Program-made: the position numbers and the translations under genes
The notes under the pieces: generated by a model
What the model saw: the letters and a program-made list of their open reading frames with translations, nothing else
Told to the model about the DNA's origin: nothing
The model's database searches: none
Assembly (NCBI GenBank): GCA_964247055.1
Contig: OZ176052.1
Coordinates: 14,198,001-14,262,000 of the forward strand
Reading direction: 5' to 3'
DNA: 64,000 nt
Source of the DNA: Paragordius varius
Lineage: Eukaryota > Nematomorpha
Shown: one piece after another, positions 1 through 11,576 of the stretch
Layout of the letters: the number at the start of each line of letters is the position of its first letter
How positions within the stretch are numbered: the first letter of the stretch is position 1

Positions 1-172
1 TCGTATAAAATAAATTTTTTAAATATTTAAAAAATTCATAAAAATTACATTTATACTCCGATCTCGAAAATATTTGGGTGATGATGGAACTACCATAGGG
101 CTACCCAAAAAAAATTATGGTGACATCACCTGATCAAATTTGGATTTTAGGTAGCAATTTTTATTTTTAAAA
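1..172 (+). repeat. Reference monomer and class-defining positions
   Basis: This first monomer is 172 bp because it has GGG where most copies have GGGG. In the 173-bp consensus, 1-50 is almost pure A/T, 51-107 carries most of the variation, 108-115 is an A-tract of variable length (about 7 to 10), and 116-157 is the best conserved GC-containing part. Recurrent class markers are T39A (attcaaaaaaatt instead of attcataaaaatt), C56G with T64C and G66C (agtccgatcccc instead of actccgatctcg), A68C (ctcgacaat), C91T (gaatta), T92A (gaacaa), G99C (catacgg), C106G (ctacgc), G120A (tatagtg), T122C (ggcgac), C136T (gattaaa) and T148C (ggattctagg). A T5 instead of T6 run at 15-20 gives a common 172-bp form. 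Confidence 0.95.
13..36. other. Perfect 24-bp A/T palindrome, once per monomer
   Basis: The segment reads AA, T6, AAA, TA, TTT, A6, TT and equals its own reverse complement over all 24 bases, with the centre at the TA step. It is present in most monomers at consensus positions 13-36. The common T5 variant loses one base from the left arm, and a few copies have central deletions (near 17820) or lack the element (near 53715). Long A/T palindromes can extrude as cruciforms under supercoiling, and the flanking A- and T-tracts should be stiff or curved. A function is inference only. Confidence 0.9.
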
Positions 173-1094
173 TCGTATAAAATAAATTTTTTAAATATTT
201 AAAAAATTCATAAAAGTTACATTTATAGTCCGATCCCCAAAATATTTGTGGTGATGATGGAACTACCATAGGGCTACCCAAAAAAAATTATGGTGACATC
301 ACCTGATCAAATTTGGATTTTAGGTAGCCATTTTTATTTTTAAAATCGTATAAAATAAATTTTTTAAATATTTAAAAAATTCAAAAAAATTACATTTAGA
401 CTCCGATCTCGACAATATTTGGGGTGATGATGGAATTACCATAGGGCTACCCAAAAAAAATTATGGTGACATCACCTGATCAAATTTGGATTTTAGGTAG
501 CCATTTTTATTTTTAAAATCGTATAAAATAAATTTTTTAAATATTTAAAAAATTCATAAAAATTACATTTATACTCCGACCTCGAAAATATTTGGGGTGA
601 TGATGGAACAACCATAGGGCTACGCAAAAAAAATTATGGCGACATCACCTGATCAAATTTGGATTGTAGCCATTTTTATTTTTAAAATCGTATAAAATAA
701 ATTTTTTAAATATTTAAAAAATTCAAAAAAATTACATTTATACTCCGATCTCGAAAATATTTGGGGTGATGATGGAACTACCATAGGGCTACCCCAAAAA
801 AATTATGGCGACATCACCTGATCAAATTTGGATTTTAGGTAGCCACTTTTATTTTTAAAATCGTATAAAATAAATTTTTAAATATTTAAAAAATTCATAA
901 AAATTACATTTATACTCCGATCTCGAAAATATTTGGGGTGATGATGGAACTACCATAGGGCTACCCAAAAAAAATTATAATGACATCACCTGATCAAATT
1001 TGGATTTTAGGTAGCCATTTTTATTTTAAAAATCGTATAAAATAAATTTTTTAAATATTTAAAAAATTCATAAAAATTACATTTATAGTCCGAT

Positions 1095-1111
1095 CCCCAA
1101 AATATTTGGGG
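1095..1111. other. Class-B palindrome CCCCAAA-ATA-TTTGGGG
   Basis: In monomers of the agtccgatcccc class, the linked substitutions T64C and G66C complete a 7-bp perfect inverted repeat with a 3-bp ATA centre at consensus 63-79. The common ctcgaaaa class keeps only the right arm TTTGGGG. The example shown is one of many copies, for example in the monomers starting at 2418, 9675, 14168 and 16241. Some class-B copies (near 248, 3010, 8536 and 10268) have TTTGTGG, which breaks the right arm. Confidence 0.85.
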
Positions 1112-1283
1112 TGATGATGGAACAACCATACGGCTACGCAAAAAAAATTATGGCGACATCACCTGATCAAATTTGGATTTTAGGTAGCCATTTTTATTTT
1201 TAAAATCGTATAAAATAAATTTTTTAAATATTTAAAAAATTCAAAAAAAATTACATTTATACTCCGATCTCGAAAATATTTGG

Positions 1284-1363
1284 GGTGATGATGGAACTAC
1301 CATAGGGCTACCCAAAAAAAATTATGGTGACATCACCTGATCAAATTTGGATTTTAGGTAGCC
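1284..1363. other. Two interleaved 7-bp inverted repeats in each monomer
   Basis: GGTGATG (1284-1290) is the reverse complement of CATCACC (1331-1337), and GGCTACC (1306-1312) is the reverse complement of GGTAGCC (1357-1363). The order is arm 1, arm 2, arm 1', arm 2', with partner starts 47 and 51 bp apart, so the two pairings interlock like a pseudoknot. CATCACC also forms the right arm of the compact dyad GGTGA-CA-TCACC and is followed directly by the palindrome TGATCA. The arrangement is present in the consensus. C106G and T122C variants weaken it in one class. Confidence 0.8.
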
Positions 1364-1552
1364 ATTTTTATTTTTAAAATCGTATAAAATAAATTTTTTA
1401 AATATTTAAAAAATTCAAAAAAATTACATTTATACTCCGATCTCGACAATATTTGGGTTGATGATGGAACTACCATAGGGCTACCCAAAAAAAATTATGG
1501 TGACATCACCTGATCAAATTTGGATTTTAGGTAGCCATTTTTATTTTTAATA

Positions 1553-2417
1553 TCGTATAAAATAAATTTTTTAAATATTTAAAAAATTCATAAAAATTAC
1601 ATTTATACTCCGATCTCGACAATATTTGGGGTGATGATGTAACTACCATAGGGCTACCCAAAAAAATTTATGGTGACATCACCTGATCAAATTTGGATTC
1701 TAGGTAGCCATTTTTATTTTTAAAATCGTATAAAATAAATTTTTTAAATATTTAAAAAATTCATAAAAATTACATTTATACTCCGATCTCGAAAATATTT
1801 GGGTGATGATGGAACTACCATAGGGCTACCCAAAAAAAATTATGGTGACATCACCTGATCAAATTTGGATTTTAGGTAGCAATTTTTATTTTTAAAATCG
1901 TATAAAATAAATTTTTTAAATATTTAAAAAATTCATAAAAATTACATTTATAGTCCGATCCCCAAAATATTTGGGGTGATGATGGAACAACCATAGGGCT
2001 ACGCAAAAAAAATTATGGCGACATCACCTGATCAAATTTGGATTTTAGGTAGCCATTTTTATTTTTAAAATCGTATAAAATAAATTTTTTAAATATTTAA
2101 AAAATTCAAAAAAAATTACATTTATACTCCGATCTCGAAAATATTTGGGGTGATGATGGAACTACCATAGGGCTACCCAAACAAAATTATAGTGACATCA
2201 CCTGATCAAATTTGGATTTTAGGTAGCCATTTTTATTTTTAAAATCGTATAAAATAAATTTTTTAAATATTTAAAAAATTCATAAAAATTACATTTATAG
2301 TCCGATCCCCAAAATATTTGGGGTGATGATGGAACTACCATAGGGCTACCCAAAAAAAATTATGGTGACATCACCTGATCAAATTTGGATTTTAGGTAGC
2401 CATTTTTATTTTTAAAA
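1553..2417 (+). repeat. Satellite monomers of mixed class (5 units)
   Basis: Five monomers follow the first cassette. They include a copy of the GGG/gtagcaattt monomer (about 1726-1897) followed by a class-B gaacaa/ctacgc/ggcgac unit, then a caaaaaaaa unit with the rare cccaaacaaaa A-tract interruption, then another class-B unit. This is a different order from the cassette at base 1, so the stretch looks like a recombined edge. Confidence 0.75.
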
Positions 2418-3627
2418 TCGTATAAAATAAATTTTTTAAATATTTAAAAAATTCATAAAAATTACATTTATAGTCCGATCCCCAAAATATTTGGGGTGAT
2501 GATGGAATTACCATAGGGCTACCCAAAAAAAATTATGGTGACATCACCTGATCAAATTTGGATTTTAGGTAGCCATTTTTATTTTTAATATCGTATAAAA
2601 TAAATTTTTTAAATATTTAAAAAATTCATAAAAATTACATTTATACTCCGATCTCGACAATATTTGGGGTGATGATGGAACTACCATAGGGCTACCCAAA
2701 AAAAATTATGGTGACATCACCTGATCAAATTTGGATTCTAGGTAGCCATTTTTATTTTTAAAATCGTATAAAATAAATTTTTTAAATATTTAAAAAATTC
2801 ATAAAAATTACATTTATACTCCGATCTCGAAAATATTTGGGTGATGATGGAACTACCATAGGGCTACCCAAAAAAAATTATGGTGACATCACCTGATCAA
2901 ATTTGGATTTTAGGTAGCAATTTTTATTTTTAAAATCGTATAAAATAAATTTTTTAAATATTTAAAAAATTCATAAAAGTTACATTTATAGTCCGATCCC
3001 CAAAATATTTGTGGTGATGATGGAACTACCATAGGGCTACCCAAAAAAAATTATGGTGACATCACCTGATCAAATTTGGATTTTAGGTAGCCATTTTTAT
3101 TTTTAAAATCGTATAAAATAAATTTTTTAAATATTTAAAAAATTCAAAAAAATTACATTTAGACTCCGATCTCGACAATATTTGGGGTGATGATGGAATT
3201 ACCATAGGGCTACCCAAAAAAAATTATGGTGACATCACCTGATCAAATTTGGATTTTAGGTAGCCATTTTTATTTTTAAAATCGTATAAAATAAATTTTT
3301 TAAATATTTAAAAAATTCATAAAAATTACATTTATACTCCGACCTCGAAAATATTTGGGGTGATGATGGAACAACCATAGGGCTACGCAAAAAAAATTAT
3401 GGCGACATCACCTGATCAAATTTGGATTTTAGGTAGCCATTTTTATTTTTAAAATCGTATAAAATAAATTTTTTAAATATTTAAAAAATTCAAAAAAATT
3501 ACATTTATACTCCGATCTCGAAAATATTTGGGGTGATGATGGAACTACCATAGGGCTACCCAAAAAAAATTATGGCGACATCACCTGATCAAATTTGGAT
3601 TTTAGGTAGCCACTTTTATTTTTAAAA
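2418..3627 (+). repeat. Seven-monomer block duplicated at 9675-10884
   Basis: Seven consecutive monomers match 9675-10884 at a constant offset of 7257 bp. The shared order is class B with gaatta, an atatcg unit with ggattctagg, the GGG/gtagcaattt unit, aaaagtt/tttgtggtg, atttagactcc with gaatta, gacctcg with gaacaa, and a unit ending gtagccactttt. Homology stops at 3628 and 10885, where the monomer classes differ. The last five units overlap the cassette described at base 1. Confidence 0.88.
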
Positions 3628-4146
3628 TCGTATAAAATAAATTTTTTAAATATTTAAAAAATTCATAAAAATTACATTTATACTCCGATCTCGACAATAT
3701 TTGGGGTGATGATGGAACTATCATAGGGCTACCCAAAAAAAATTATAGTGACATCACCTGATCAAATTTGGATTTTAGGTAGCCATTTTTATTTTTAAAA
3801 TCGAATAAATTAAAATTTTTAAATATTTAAAAAATTCATAAAAATTACATTTATAGTCCGATCCCCAAAATATTTGGGGTGATGATGGAACAACCATAGG
3901 GCTACGCAAAAAAAATTATGGCGACATCACCTGATCAAATTTGGATTTAAGGTAGCCATTTTTATTTTTAAAATCGTATAAAATAAATTTTTTAAATATT
4001 TAAAAAATTCAAAAAAATTACATTTATACTCCGATCTTGAAAATATTTGGGGTGATGATGGAACTACCATAGGGCTACCCAAAAAAAATTATAGTGACAT
4101 CACCTGATCAAATTTGGATTTTAGGTAGCCATTTTTATTTTTAAAA
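3628..4146 (+). repeat. Three-monomer block duplicated at 6736-7253
   Basis: Rare shared variants tie this block to 6736-7253 at an offset of 3107-3108 bp: gaactatcatagg, the unusual start tcgaataaattaaaat, ggatttaaggtag and gatcttgaaaat. The one-base change in offset comes from an A-tract length difference. Similarity continues into the next monomer as aaaaatttataaaaatt and then breaks at consensus position about 56-64 (see the hybrid at 7254). Confidence 0.87.
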
Positions 4147-5179
4147 TCGTATAAAATAAATTTTTAAATATTTAAAAAATTTATAAAAATTACATTTATA
4201 GTCCGATCCCCAAAATATTTGGGGTGATGATGGAACAACCATAGGGCTACGCAAAAAAAATTATGGCGACATCACCTGATCAAATTTGGATTTTAGGTAG
4301 CCATTTTTATTTTTAAAATCGTATAAAATAAATTTTTTAAATATTTAAAAAATTCAAAAAAATTACATTTATACTCCGATCTCGAAAATATTTGGGGTGA
4401 TGATGGAACTACCATAGGGTTACCAAAAAAAATTATGGCGACATCACCTGATCAAATTTGGATTTTAGGTAGCCATTTTTATTTTTAAAATCGTATAAAA
4501 TAAATTTTTAAATATTTAAAAAATTCATAAAAATTACATTTATACTCCGATCTCGAAAATATTTGGGGTGATGATGGAACTACCATAGGGCTACCCAAAA
4601 AAAATTATAGTGACATCACCTGATCAAATTTGGATTTTAGGTAGCCATTTTTATTTTTAAAATCGTATAAAATAAATTTTTTAAATATTTAAAAAATTCA
4701 TAAAAATTACATTTATAGTCCGATCCCCAAAATATTTGGGGTGATGATGGAACAACCATAGGGCTACGCAAAAAAAATTATGGCGACATCACCTGATCAA
4801 ATTTGGATTTTAGGTAGCCATTTTTATTTTTAAAATCGTATAAAATAAATTTTTTAAATATTTAAAAAATTCAAAAAAATTACATTTATACTCCGATCTC
4901 GAAAATATTTGGGGTGATGATGGAACTACCATAGGGTTACCAAAAAAAACTATGGCGACATCACCTGATCAAATTTGGATTTTAGGTAGCCATTTTTATT
5001 TTTAAAATCGTATAAAATAAATTTTTAAATATTTAAAAAATTCATAAAAATTACATTTATACTCCGATCTCGAAAATATTTGGGGTAATGATTGAACTAC
5101 CATAGGGCTACCCAAAAAAAATTATAGTGACATCACCTGATCAAATTTGGATTTTAGGTAGCCATTTTTATTTTTAAAA
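4147..5179 (+). repeat. 3-mer higher-order repeat, two copies
   Basis: Two consecutive trimers, 4147-4662 and 4663-5179, have the same class order. It is class B with gaacaa/ctacgc/ggcgac, then a caaaaaaa unit with the rare gggttacc and ggcgac, then a T5 unit with tatagtg. The gggttacc marker occurs at 4414 and 4931, 517 bp apart. The same trimer, without gggttacc, forms the run at 15380-16931, so it is a basic building block of the left half. Confidence 0.85.
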
Positions 5180-6735
5180 TCGTATAAAATAAATTTTTTA
5201 AATATTTAAAAAATTCATAAAAATTACATTTATAGTCCGATCCCCAAAATATTTGGGGTGATGATGGAATTACCATAGGGCTACCCAAAAAAAATTATGG
5301 TGACATCACCTGATCAAATTTGGATTTTAGGTAGCCATTTTTATTTTTAATATCGTATAAAATAAATTTTTTAAATATTTAAAAAATTCATAAAAATTAC
5401 ATTTATACTCCGATCTCGACAATATTTGGGGTGATGATGGAACTACCATAGGGCTACCCAAAAAAAATTATAGTGACATCACCTGATCAAATTTGGATTT
5501 TAGGTAGCCATTTTTATTTTTAAAATCGTATAAAATAAATTTTTTAAATATTGAAAAAAATTCATAAAAATTACATTTATAGTCCGATCCCCAAAATATT
5601 TGGGGTGATGATGGAACAACCATCCGGCTACGCAAAAAAAATTATGGCGACTCACCTGATCAAATTTGGATTTTAGGTAGCCATTTTTATTTTTAAAATC
5701 GTATAAAATAAATTTTTTAAATATTTAAAAAATTCAAAAAAAATTACATTTATACTCCGATCTCGAAAATATTTGGGGTGATGATGGAACTACCATAGGG
5801 CTACCCAAAAAAAATTATGGCGACATCACCTGATCAAATTTGGATTTTAGGTAGCCATTTTTATTTTTAAAATCGTATAAAATAAATTTTTAAATATTTA
5901 AAAAATTCATAAAAATTACATTTATACTCCGATCTCGAAAATATTTGGGGTAATGATTGAACTACCATAGGGCTACCCAAACAAAATTATAGTGACATCA
6001 CCTGATCAAATTTGGATTTTAGGTAGCCATTTTTATTTTTAAAATCGTATAAAATAAATTTTTTAAATATTTAAAAAATTCATAAAAATTACATTTATAC
6101 TCCGATCTCGAAAATATTTGGGGTAATGATGGAACTACCATAGGGCTACCCAAAAAAAATTATAGTGACATCACCTGATCAAATTTGGATTTTAGGTAGC
6201 CATTTTTATTTTTAAAATCGTATAAAATAAATTTTTAAATATTTAAAAAATTCATAAAAATTACATTTATACTCCGATCTCGAAAATATTTGGGGTGATG
6301 ATGGAACTACCATAGGGCTACCCAAAAAAAATTATAGTGACATCACCTGATCAAATTTGGATTTTAGGTAGCCATTTTTATTTTTAAATTCGTATAAAAT
6401 AAATTTTTTAAATATTTAAAAAATTCATAAAAATTACATTTATAGTCCGATCCCCAAAATATTTGGGGTGATGATGGAATTACCATAGGGCTACCCAAAA
6501 AAAATTATGGTGACATCACCTGATCAAATTTGGATTTTAGGTAGCCATTTTTATTTTTAAAATCGTATAAAATAAATTTTTTAAATATTTAAAAAATTCA
6601 TAAAAATTACATTTATACTCCGATCTCGAAAATATTTGGGGTAATGATGGAACTACCATAGGGCTACCCAAAAAAAATTATAGTGACATCACCTGATCAA
6701 ATTTGGATTTTAGGTAGCCATTTTTATTTTTAAAA
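5180..6735 (+). repeat. Mixed satellite segment with gggtaatg variants
   Basis: Nine monomers carry several copies of the G-to-A variant ggggtaatg (about 5082, 5947, 6120 and 6640). The form taatgattgaa at 5082 and 5947 is 865 bp apart, exactly five monomers. The class-B gaatta unit followed by an atatcg unit at 5353 repeats the dimer seen at 2418/2591 and 9675/9848. One copy near 5650 has lost part of gacatcacc (gactcacc). Confidence 0.75.
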
Positions 6736-7253
6736 TCGTATAAAATAAATTTTTTAAATATTTAAAAAATTCATAAAAATTACATTTATACTCCGATCTC
6801 GACAATATTTGGGGTGATGATGGAACTATCATAGGGCTACCCAAAAAAATTATAGTGACATCACCTGATCAAATTTGGATTTTAGGTAGCCATTTTTATT
6901 TTTAAAATCGAATAAATTAAAATTTTTAAATATTTAAAAAATTCATAAAAATTACATTTATAGTCCGATCCCCAAAATATTTGGGGTGATGATGGAACAA
7001 CCATAGGGCTACGCAAAAAAAATTATGGCGACATCACCTGATCAAATTTGGATTTAAGGTAGCCATTTTTATTTTTAAAATCGTATAAAATAAATTTTTT
7101 AAATATTTAAAAAATTCAAAAAAATTACATTTATACTCCGATCTTGAAAATATTTGGGGTGATGATGGAACTACCATAGGGCTACCCAAAAAAAATTATA
7201 GTGACATCACCTGATCAAATTTGGATTTTAGGTAGCCATTTTTATTTTTAAAA
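6736..7253 (+). repeat. Second copy of the 3628-4146 block
   Basis: It carries the same rare markers as 3628-4146 (gaactatcatagg near 6829, tcgaataaatt at 6908, ggatttaaggtag near 7050, gatcttgaaaat at 7139-7150). The copies are about 18 monomers apart. Confidence 0.87.
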
Positions 7254-7426
7254 TCGTATAAAATAAATTTTTTAAATATTTAAAAAATTTATAAAAATTA
7301 CATTTATAGTCCGATCTCGAAAATATTTGGGGTGATGATGGAACTACCATAGGGCTACCCAAAAAAAATTATGGCGACATCACCTGATCAAATTTGGATT
7401 TTAGGTAGCCATTTTTATTTTTAAAA
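7254..7426 (+). repeat. Hybrid monomer at a probable crossover
   Basis: The left part (aaaaatttataaaaatt, tatagtccgat) matches the class-B monomer at 4147. The right part (ctcgaaaat, gaacta, ctaccc, ggcgac) matches the following caaaaaaa/ggcgac monomer at 4319. The next monomer (7427, T5 with tatagtg) corresponds to 4492. Relative to the first block, exactly one monomer is missing and the join falls between consensus positions 56 and 64, as expected for unequal exchange or a one-unit deletion. Confidence 0.75.
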
Positions 7427-8290
7427 TCGTTAAAATAAATTTTTAAATATTTAAAAAATTCATAAAAATTACATTTATACTCCGATCTCGAAAATATTTG
7501 GGGTGATGATGGAACTACCATAGGGCTACCCAAAAAAAATTATAGTGACATCACCTGATCAAATTTGGATTTTAGGTAGCCATTTTTATTTTTAAAATCG
7601 TATAAAATAAATTTTTTAAATATTTAAAAAATTCATAAAAATTACATTTATAGTCCGATCCCCAAAATATTTGGGGTGATGATGGAACAACCATACGGCT
7701 ACGCAAAAAAAATTATGGCGACATCACCTGATCAAATTTGGATTTTAGGTAGCCATTTTTATTTTTAAAATCGTATAAAATAAATTTTTTAAATATTTAA
7801 AAAATTCAAAAAAAATTACATTTATACTCCGATCTCGAAAATATTTGGGGTGATGATGGAACTACCATAGGGCTACCCAAAAAAAATTATGGTGACATCA
7901 CCTGATCAAATTTGGATTTTAGGTAGCCATTTTTATTTTTAAAATCGTATAAAATAAATTTTTTAAATGTTTAAAAAATTCAAAAAAATTACATTTATAC
8001 TCCGATCTCGACAATATTTGGGGTGATGATGGAACTACCATAGGGCTACCCAAAAAAAATTATAGTGACATCACCTGATCAAATTTGGATTTTAGGTTGC
8101 CATTTTTATTTTTAAAATCGTATAAAATAAATTTTTTAAATATTTAAAAAATTCATAAAAATTACATTTATACTCCGATCTCGAAAATATATGGGGTGAT
8201 GATGGAACTACCATAGGGCTACCCAAAAAAAATTATGGTGACATCACCTGATCAAATTTGGATTCTAGGTAGCCATTTTTATTTTTAAAA
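7427..8290 (+). repeat. Satellite monomers, mixed class (5 units)
   Basis: The order is a T5/tatagtg unit (with cgttaaaata at its start, lacking the usual ta), class-B gaacaaccatacgg, caaaaaaaa/ggtgac, a unit with aaatgtttaa, and a unit with tatatgggg and ggattctagg. The first four follow the same class order as 861-1552. Confidence 0.72.
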
Positions 8291-9674
8291 TCGTATAAAA
8301 TAAATTTTTTAAATATTTAAAAAATTCATAAAAATTACATTTATACTCCGATCTCGAAAATATTTGGGTGATGATGGAACTACCATAGGGCTACCCAAAA
8401 AAAATTATGGTGACATCACCTGATCAAATTTGGATTTTAGGTAGATATTTTTATTTTTAAAATCGTATAAAATAAATTTTTTAAATATTTAAAAAATTCA
8501 TAAAAGTTACATTTATAGTCCGATCCCCAAAATATTTGTGGTGATGATGGAACTACCATAGGGCTACCCAAAAAAAATTATGGTGACATCACCTGATCAA
8601 ATTTGGATTTTAGGTAGCCATTTTTATTTTTAAAATCGTATAAAATAAATTTATTAAATATTTAAAAAATTCAAAAAAATTACATTTATACTCCGATCTC
8701 GACAATATTTGGGGTGATGATGGAATTACCATAGGGCTACCCAAAAAAAATTATGGTGACATCACCTGATCAAATTTGGATTTTAGGTAGCCATTTTTAT
8801 TTTTAAAATCGTATAAAATAAATTTTTTAAATATTTAAAAAATTCATAAAAATTACATTTATACTCCGACCTCGAAAATATTTGGGGTGATGATGGAACA
8901 ACCATAGGGCTACGCAAAAAAAATTATGGCGACATCACCTGATCAAATTTAGATTTTAGGTAGCCATTTTTATTTTTAAAATCGTATAAAATAAATTTTT
9001 TAAATATTTAAAAAATTCATAAAAATTACATTTATAGTCCGATCCCCAAAATATTTGGGGTGATGATGGAATTACCATAGGGCTACCCAAAAAAAATTAT
9101 GGTGACATCACCTGATCAAATTTGGATTCTAGGTAGCCATTTTTATTTTTAAAATCGTATAAAATAAATTTTTTAAATATTTAAAAAATTCAAAAAAAAT
9201 TACATTTATACTCCGATCTCGAAAATATTTGGGGTGATGATGGAACTACCATAGGGCTACCCAAACAAAATTATAGTGACATCACCTGATCAAATTTGGA
9301 TTTTAGGTAGCCATTTTTATTTTTAAAATCGTATAAAATAAATTTTTTAAATATTTAAAAAATTCATAAAAATTACATTTATACTCCGATCTCGACAATA
9401 TTTGGGGTGATGATGGAACTACCATAGGGCTACCCAAAAAAAATTATGGTGACATCACCTGATCAAATTTGGATTTTAGGTTGCCATTTTTATTTTTAAA
9501 ATCGTATAAAATAAATTTTTTAAATATTTAAAAAATTCATAAAAATTACATTTATACTCCGATCTCGAAAATATTTGGGGTGATGATGGAACTACCATAG
9601 GGCTACCCAAAAAAAATTATAGTGACATCACCTGATCAAATTTGGATTTTAGGTAGCCATTTTTATTTTTAAAA
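8291..9674 (+). repeat. Third copy of the cassette start, then mixed units
   Basis: The first four monomers repeat the cassette order (GGG deletion, here with gtagatattt; aaaagtt/tttgtggtg; gaatta; gacctcg/gaacaa). The start lies exactly 1730 bp, ten monomers, before the copy at 10021. From about 8982 the order changes to class-B gaatta, a cccaaacaaaa unit and others, so only the left part of the cassette is shared. Confidence 0.8.
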
Positions 9675-10884
9675 TCGTATAAAATAAATTTTTTAAATAT
9701 TTAAAAAATTCATAAAAATTACATTTATAGTCCGATCCCCAAAATATTTGGGGTGATGATGGAATTACCATAGGGCTACCCAAAAAAAATTATGGTGACA
9801 TCACCTGATCAAATTTGGATTTTAGGTAGCCATTTTTATTTTTAATATCGTATAAAATAAATTTTTTAAATATTTAAAAAATTCATAAAAATTACATTTA
9901 TACTCCGATCTCGACAATATTTGGGGTGATGATGGAACTACCATAGGGCTACCCAAAAAAAATTATGGTGACATCACCTGATCAAATTTGGATTCTAGGT
10001 AGCCATTTTTATTTTTAAAATCGTATAAAATAAATTTTTTAAATATTTAAAAAATTCATAAAAATTACATTTATACTCCGATCTCGAAAATATTTGGGTG
10101 ATGATGGAACTACCATAGGGCTACCCAAAAAAAATTATGGTGACATCACCTGATCAAATTTGGATTTTAGGTAGCAATTTTTATTTTTAAAATCGTATAA
10201 AATAAATTTTTTAAATATTTAAAAAATTCATAAAAGTTACATTTATAGTCCGATCCCCAAAATATTTGTGGTGATGATGGAACTACCATAGGGCTACCCA
10301 AAAAAAATTATGGTGACATCACCTGATCAAATTTGGATTTTAGGTAGCCATTTTTATTTTTAAAATCGTATAAAATAAATTTTTTAAATATTTAAAAAAT
10401 TCAAAAAAATTACATTTAGACTCCGATCTCGACAATATTTGGGGTGATGATGGAATTACCATAGGGCTACCCAAAAAAAATTATGGTGACATCACCTGAT
10501 CAAATTTGGATTTTAGGTAGCCATTTTTATTTTTAAAATCGTATAAAATAAATTTTTTAAATATTTAAAAAATTCATAAAAATTACATTTATACTCCGAC
10601 CTCGAAAATATTTGGGGTGATGATGGAACAACCATAGGGCTACGCAAAAAAAATTATGGCGACATCACCTGATCAAATTTGGATTTTAGGTAGCCATTTT
10701 TATTTTTAAAATCGTATAAAATAAATTTTTTAAATATTTAAAAAATTCAAAAAAATTACATTTATACTCCGATCTCGAAAATATTTGGGGTGATGATGGA
10801 ACTACCATAGGGCTACCCAAAAAAAATTATGGCGACATCACCTGATCAAATTTGGATTTTAGGTAGCCACTTTTATTTTTAAAA
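9675..10884 (+). repeat. Second copy of the 2418-3627 block
   Basis: This block has constant offset 7257 from 2418-3627 with the same rare variants, including atttagactcc near 10415. It overlaps the cassette copy that begins at 10021, so the cassette at base 1 also appears to have had this flank. Confidence 0.88.
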
Positions 10885-11576
10885 TCGTATAAAATAAATT
10901 TTTAAATATTTAAAAAATTCATAAAAATTACATTTATACTCCGATCTCGAAAATATTTGGGGTGATGATGGAACTACCATAGGGCTACCCAAAAAAAATT
11001 ATAATGACATCACCTGATCAAATTTGGATTTTAGGTAGCCATTTTTATTTTTAAAATCGTATAAAATAAATTTTTTAAATATTTAAAAAATTCATAAAAA
11101 TTACATTTATAGTCCGATCCCCAAAATATTTGGGGTGATGATGGAACAACCATACGGCTACGCAAAAAAAATTATGGCGACATCACCTGATCAAATTTGG
11201 ATTTTAGGTAGCCATTTTTATTTTTAAAATCGTATAAAATAAATTTTTTAAATATTTAAAAAATTCAAAAAAAATTACATTTATACTCCGATCTCGAAAA
11301 TATTTGGGGTGATGATGGAACTACCATAGGGCTACCCAAAAAAAATTATGGTGACATCACCTGATCAAATTTGGATTTTAGGTAGCCATTTTTATTTTTA
11401 AAATCGTATAAAATAAATTTTTTAAATATTTAAAAAATTCAAAAAAATTACATTTATACTCCGATCTCGACAATATTTGGGTTGATGATGGAACTACCAT
11501 AGGGCTACCCAAAAAAAATTATGGTGACATCACCTGATTAAATTTGGATTTTAGGTAGCCATTTTTATTTTTAAAA
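10021..11576 (+). repeat. Nine-monomer cassette, second full copy
   Basis: It matches 1-1552 in all nine monomers. By eye, differences are few: this copy has the full ggattttaggtagcc near 10681, where the other has a 4-bp deletion, and gattaaa near 11537. After 11577 the two copies diverge in class order. Confidence 0.9.

Larger units (their letters stand above)
1..1552 (+). repeat. Nine-monomer cassette, copy at array left
   Basis: This run of nine monomers matches 10021-11576 in order and in rare variants: the GGG deletion with gtagcaattt in the first monomer, aaaagtt with tttgtggtg in the second, atttagactcc in the third, gacctcg with gaacaa in the fourth, gtagccactttt in the fifth, ataatgac in the sixth and gggttgatg in the ninth. 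The offset is 10020, becoming 10024 after a 4-bp deletion near 665 (ggattgtagcc) in this copy. Its left boundary may lie outside the window. Confidence 0.9.

Noticed and set aside
4-14. TATAAAA and AATAAA motifs in each monomer, as promoter or polyadenylation signal
   Set aside because: Both fall in a nearly pure A/T stretch where such words are expected, and there is no other transcription feature nearby.
1354-1476. A 40-codon minus-strand open frame that recurs in many monomers
   Set aside because: It starts at the CAT of ctaccat and crosses the monomer junction to TTA in ggattttagg. It is AT-rich, is shifted by the common 1-bp length variants and has no ribosome or domain signal. Repetition alone explains its abundance, so no CDS is called.
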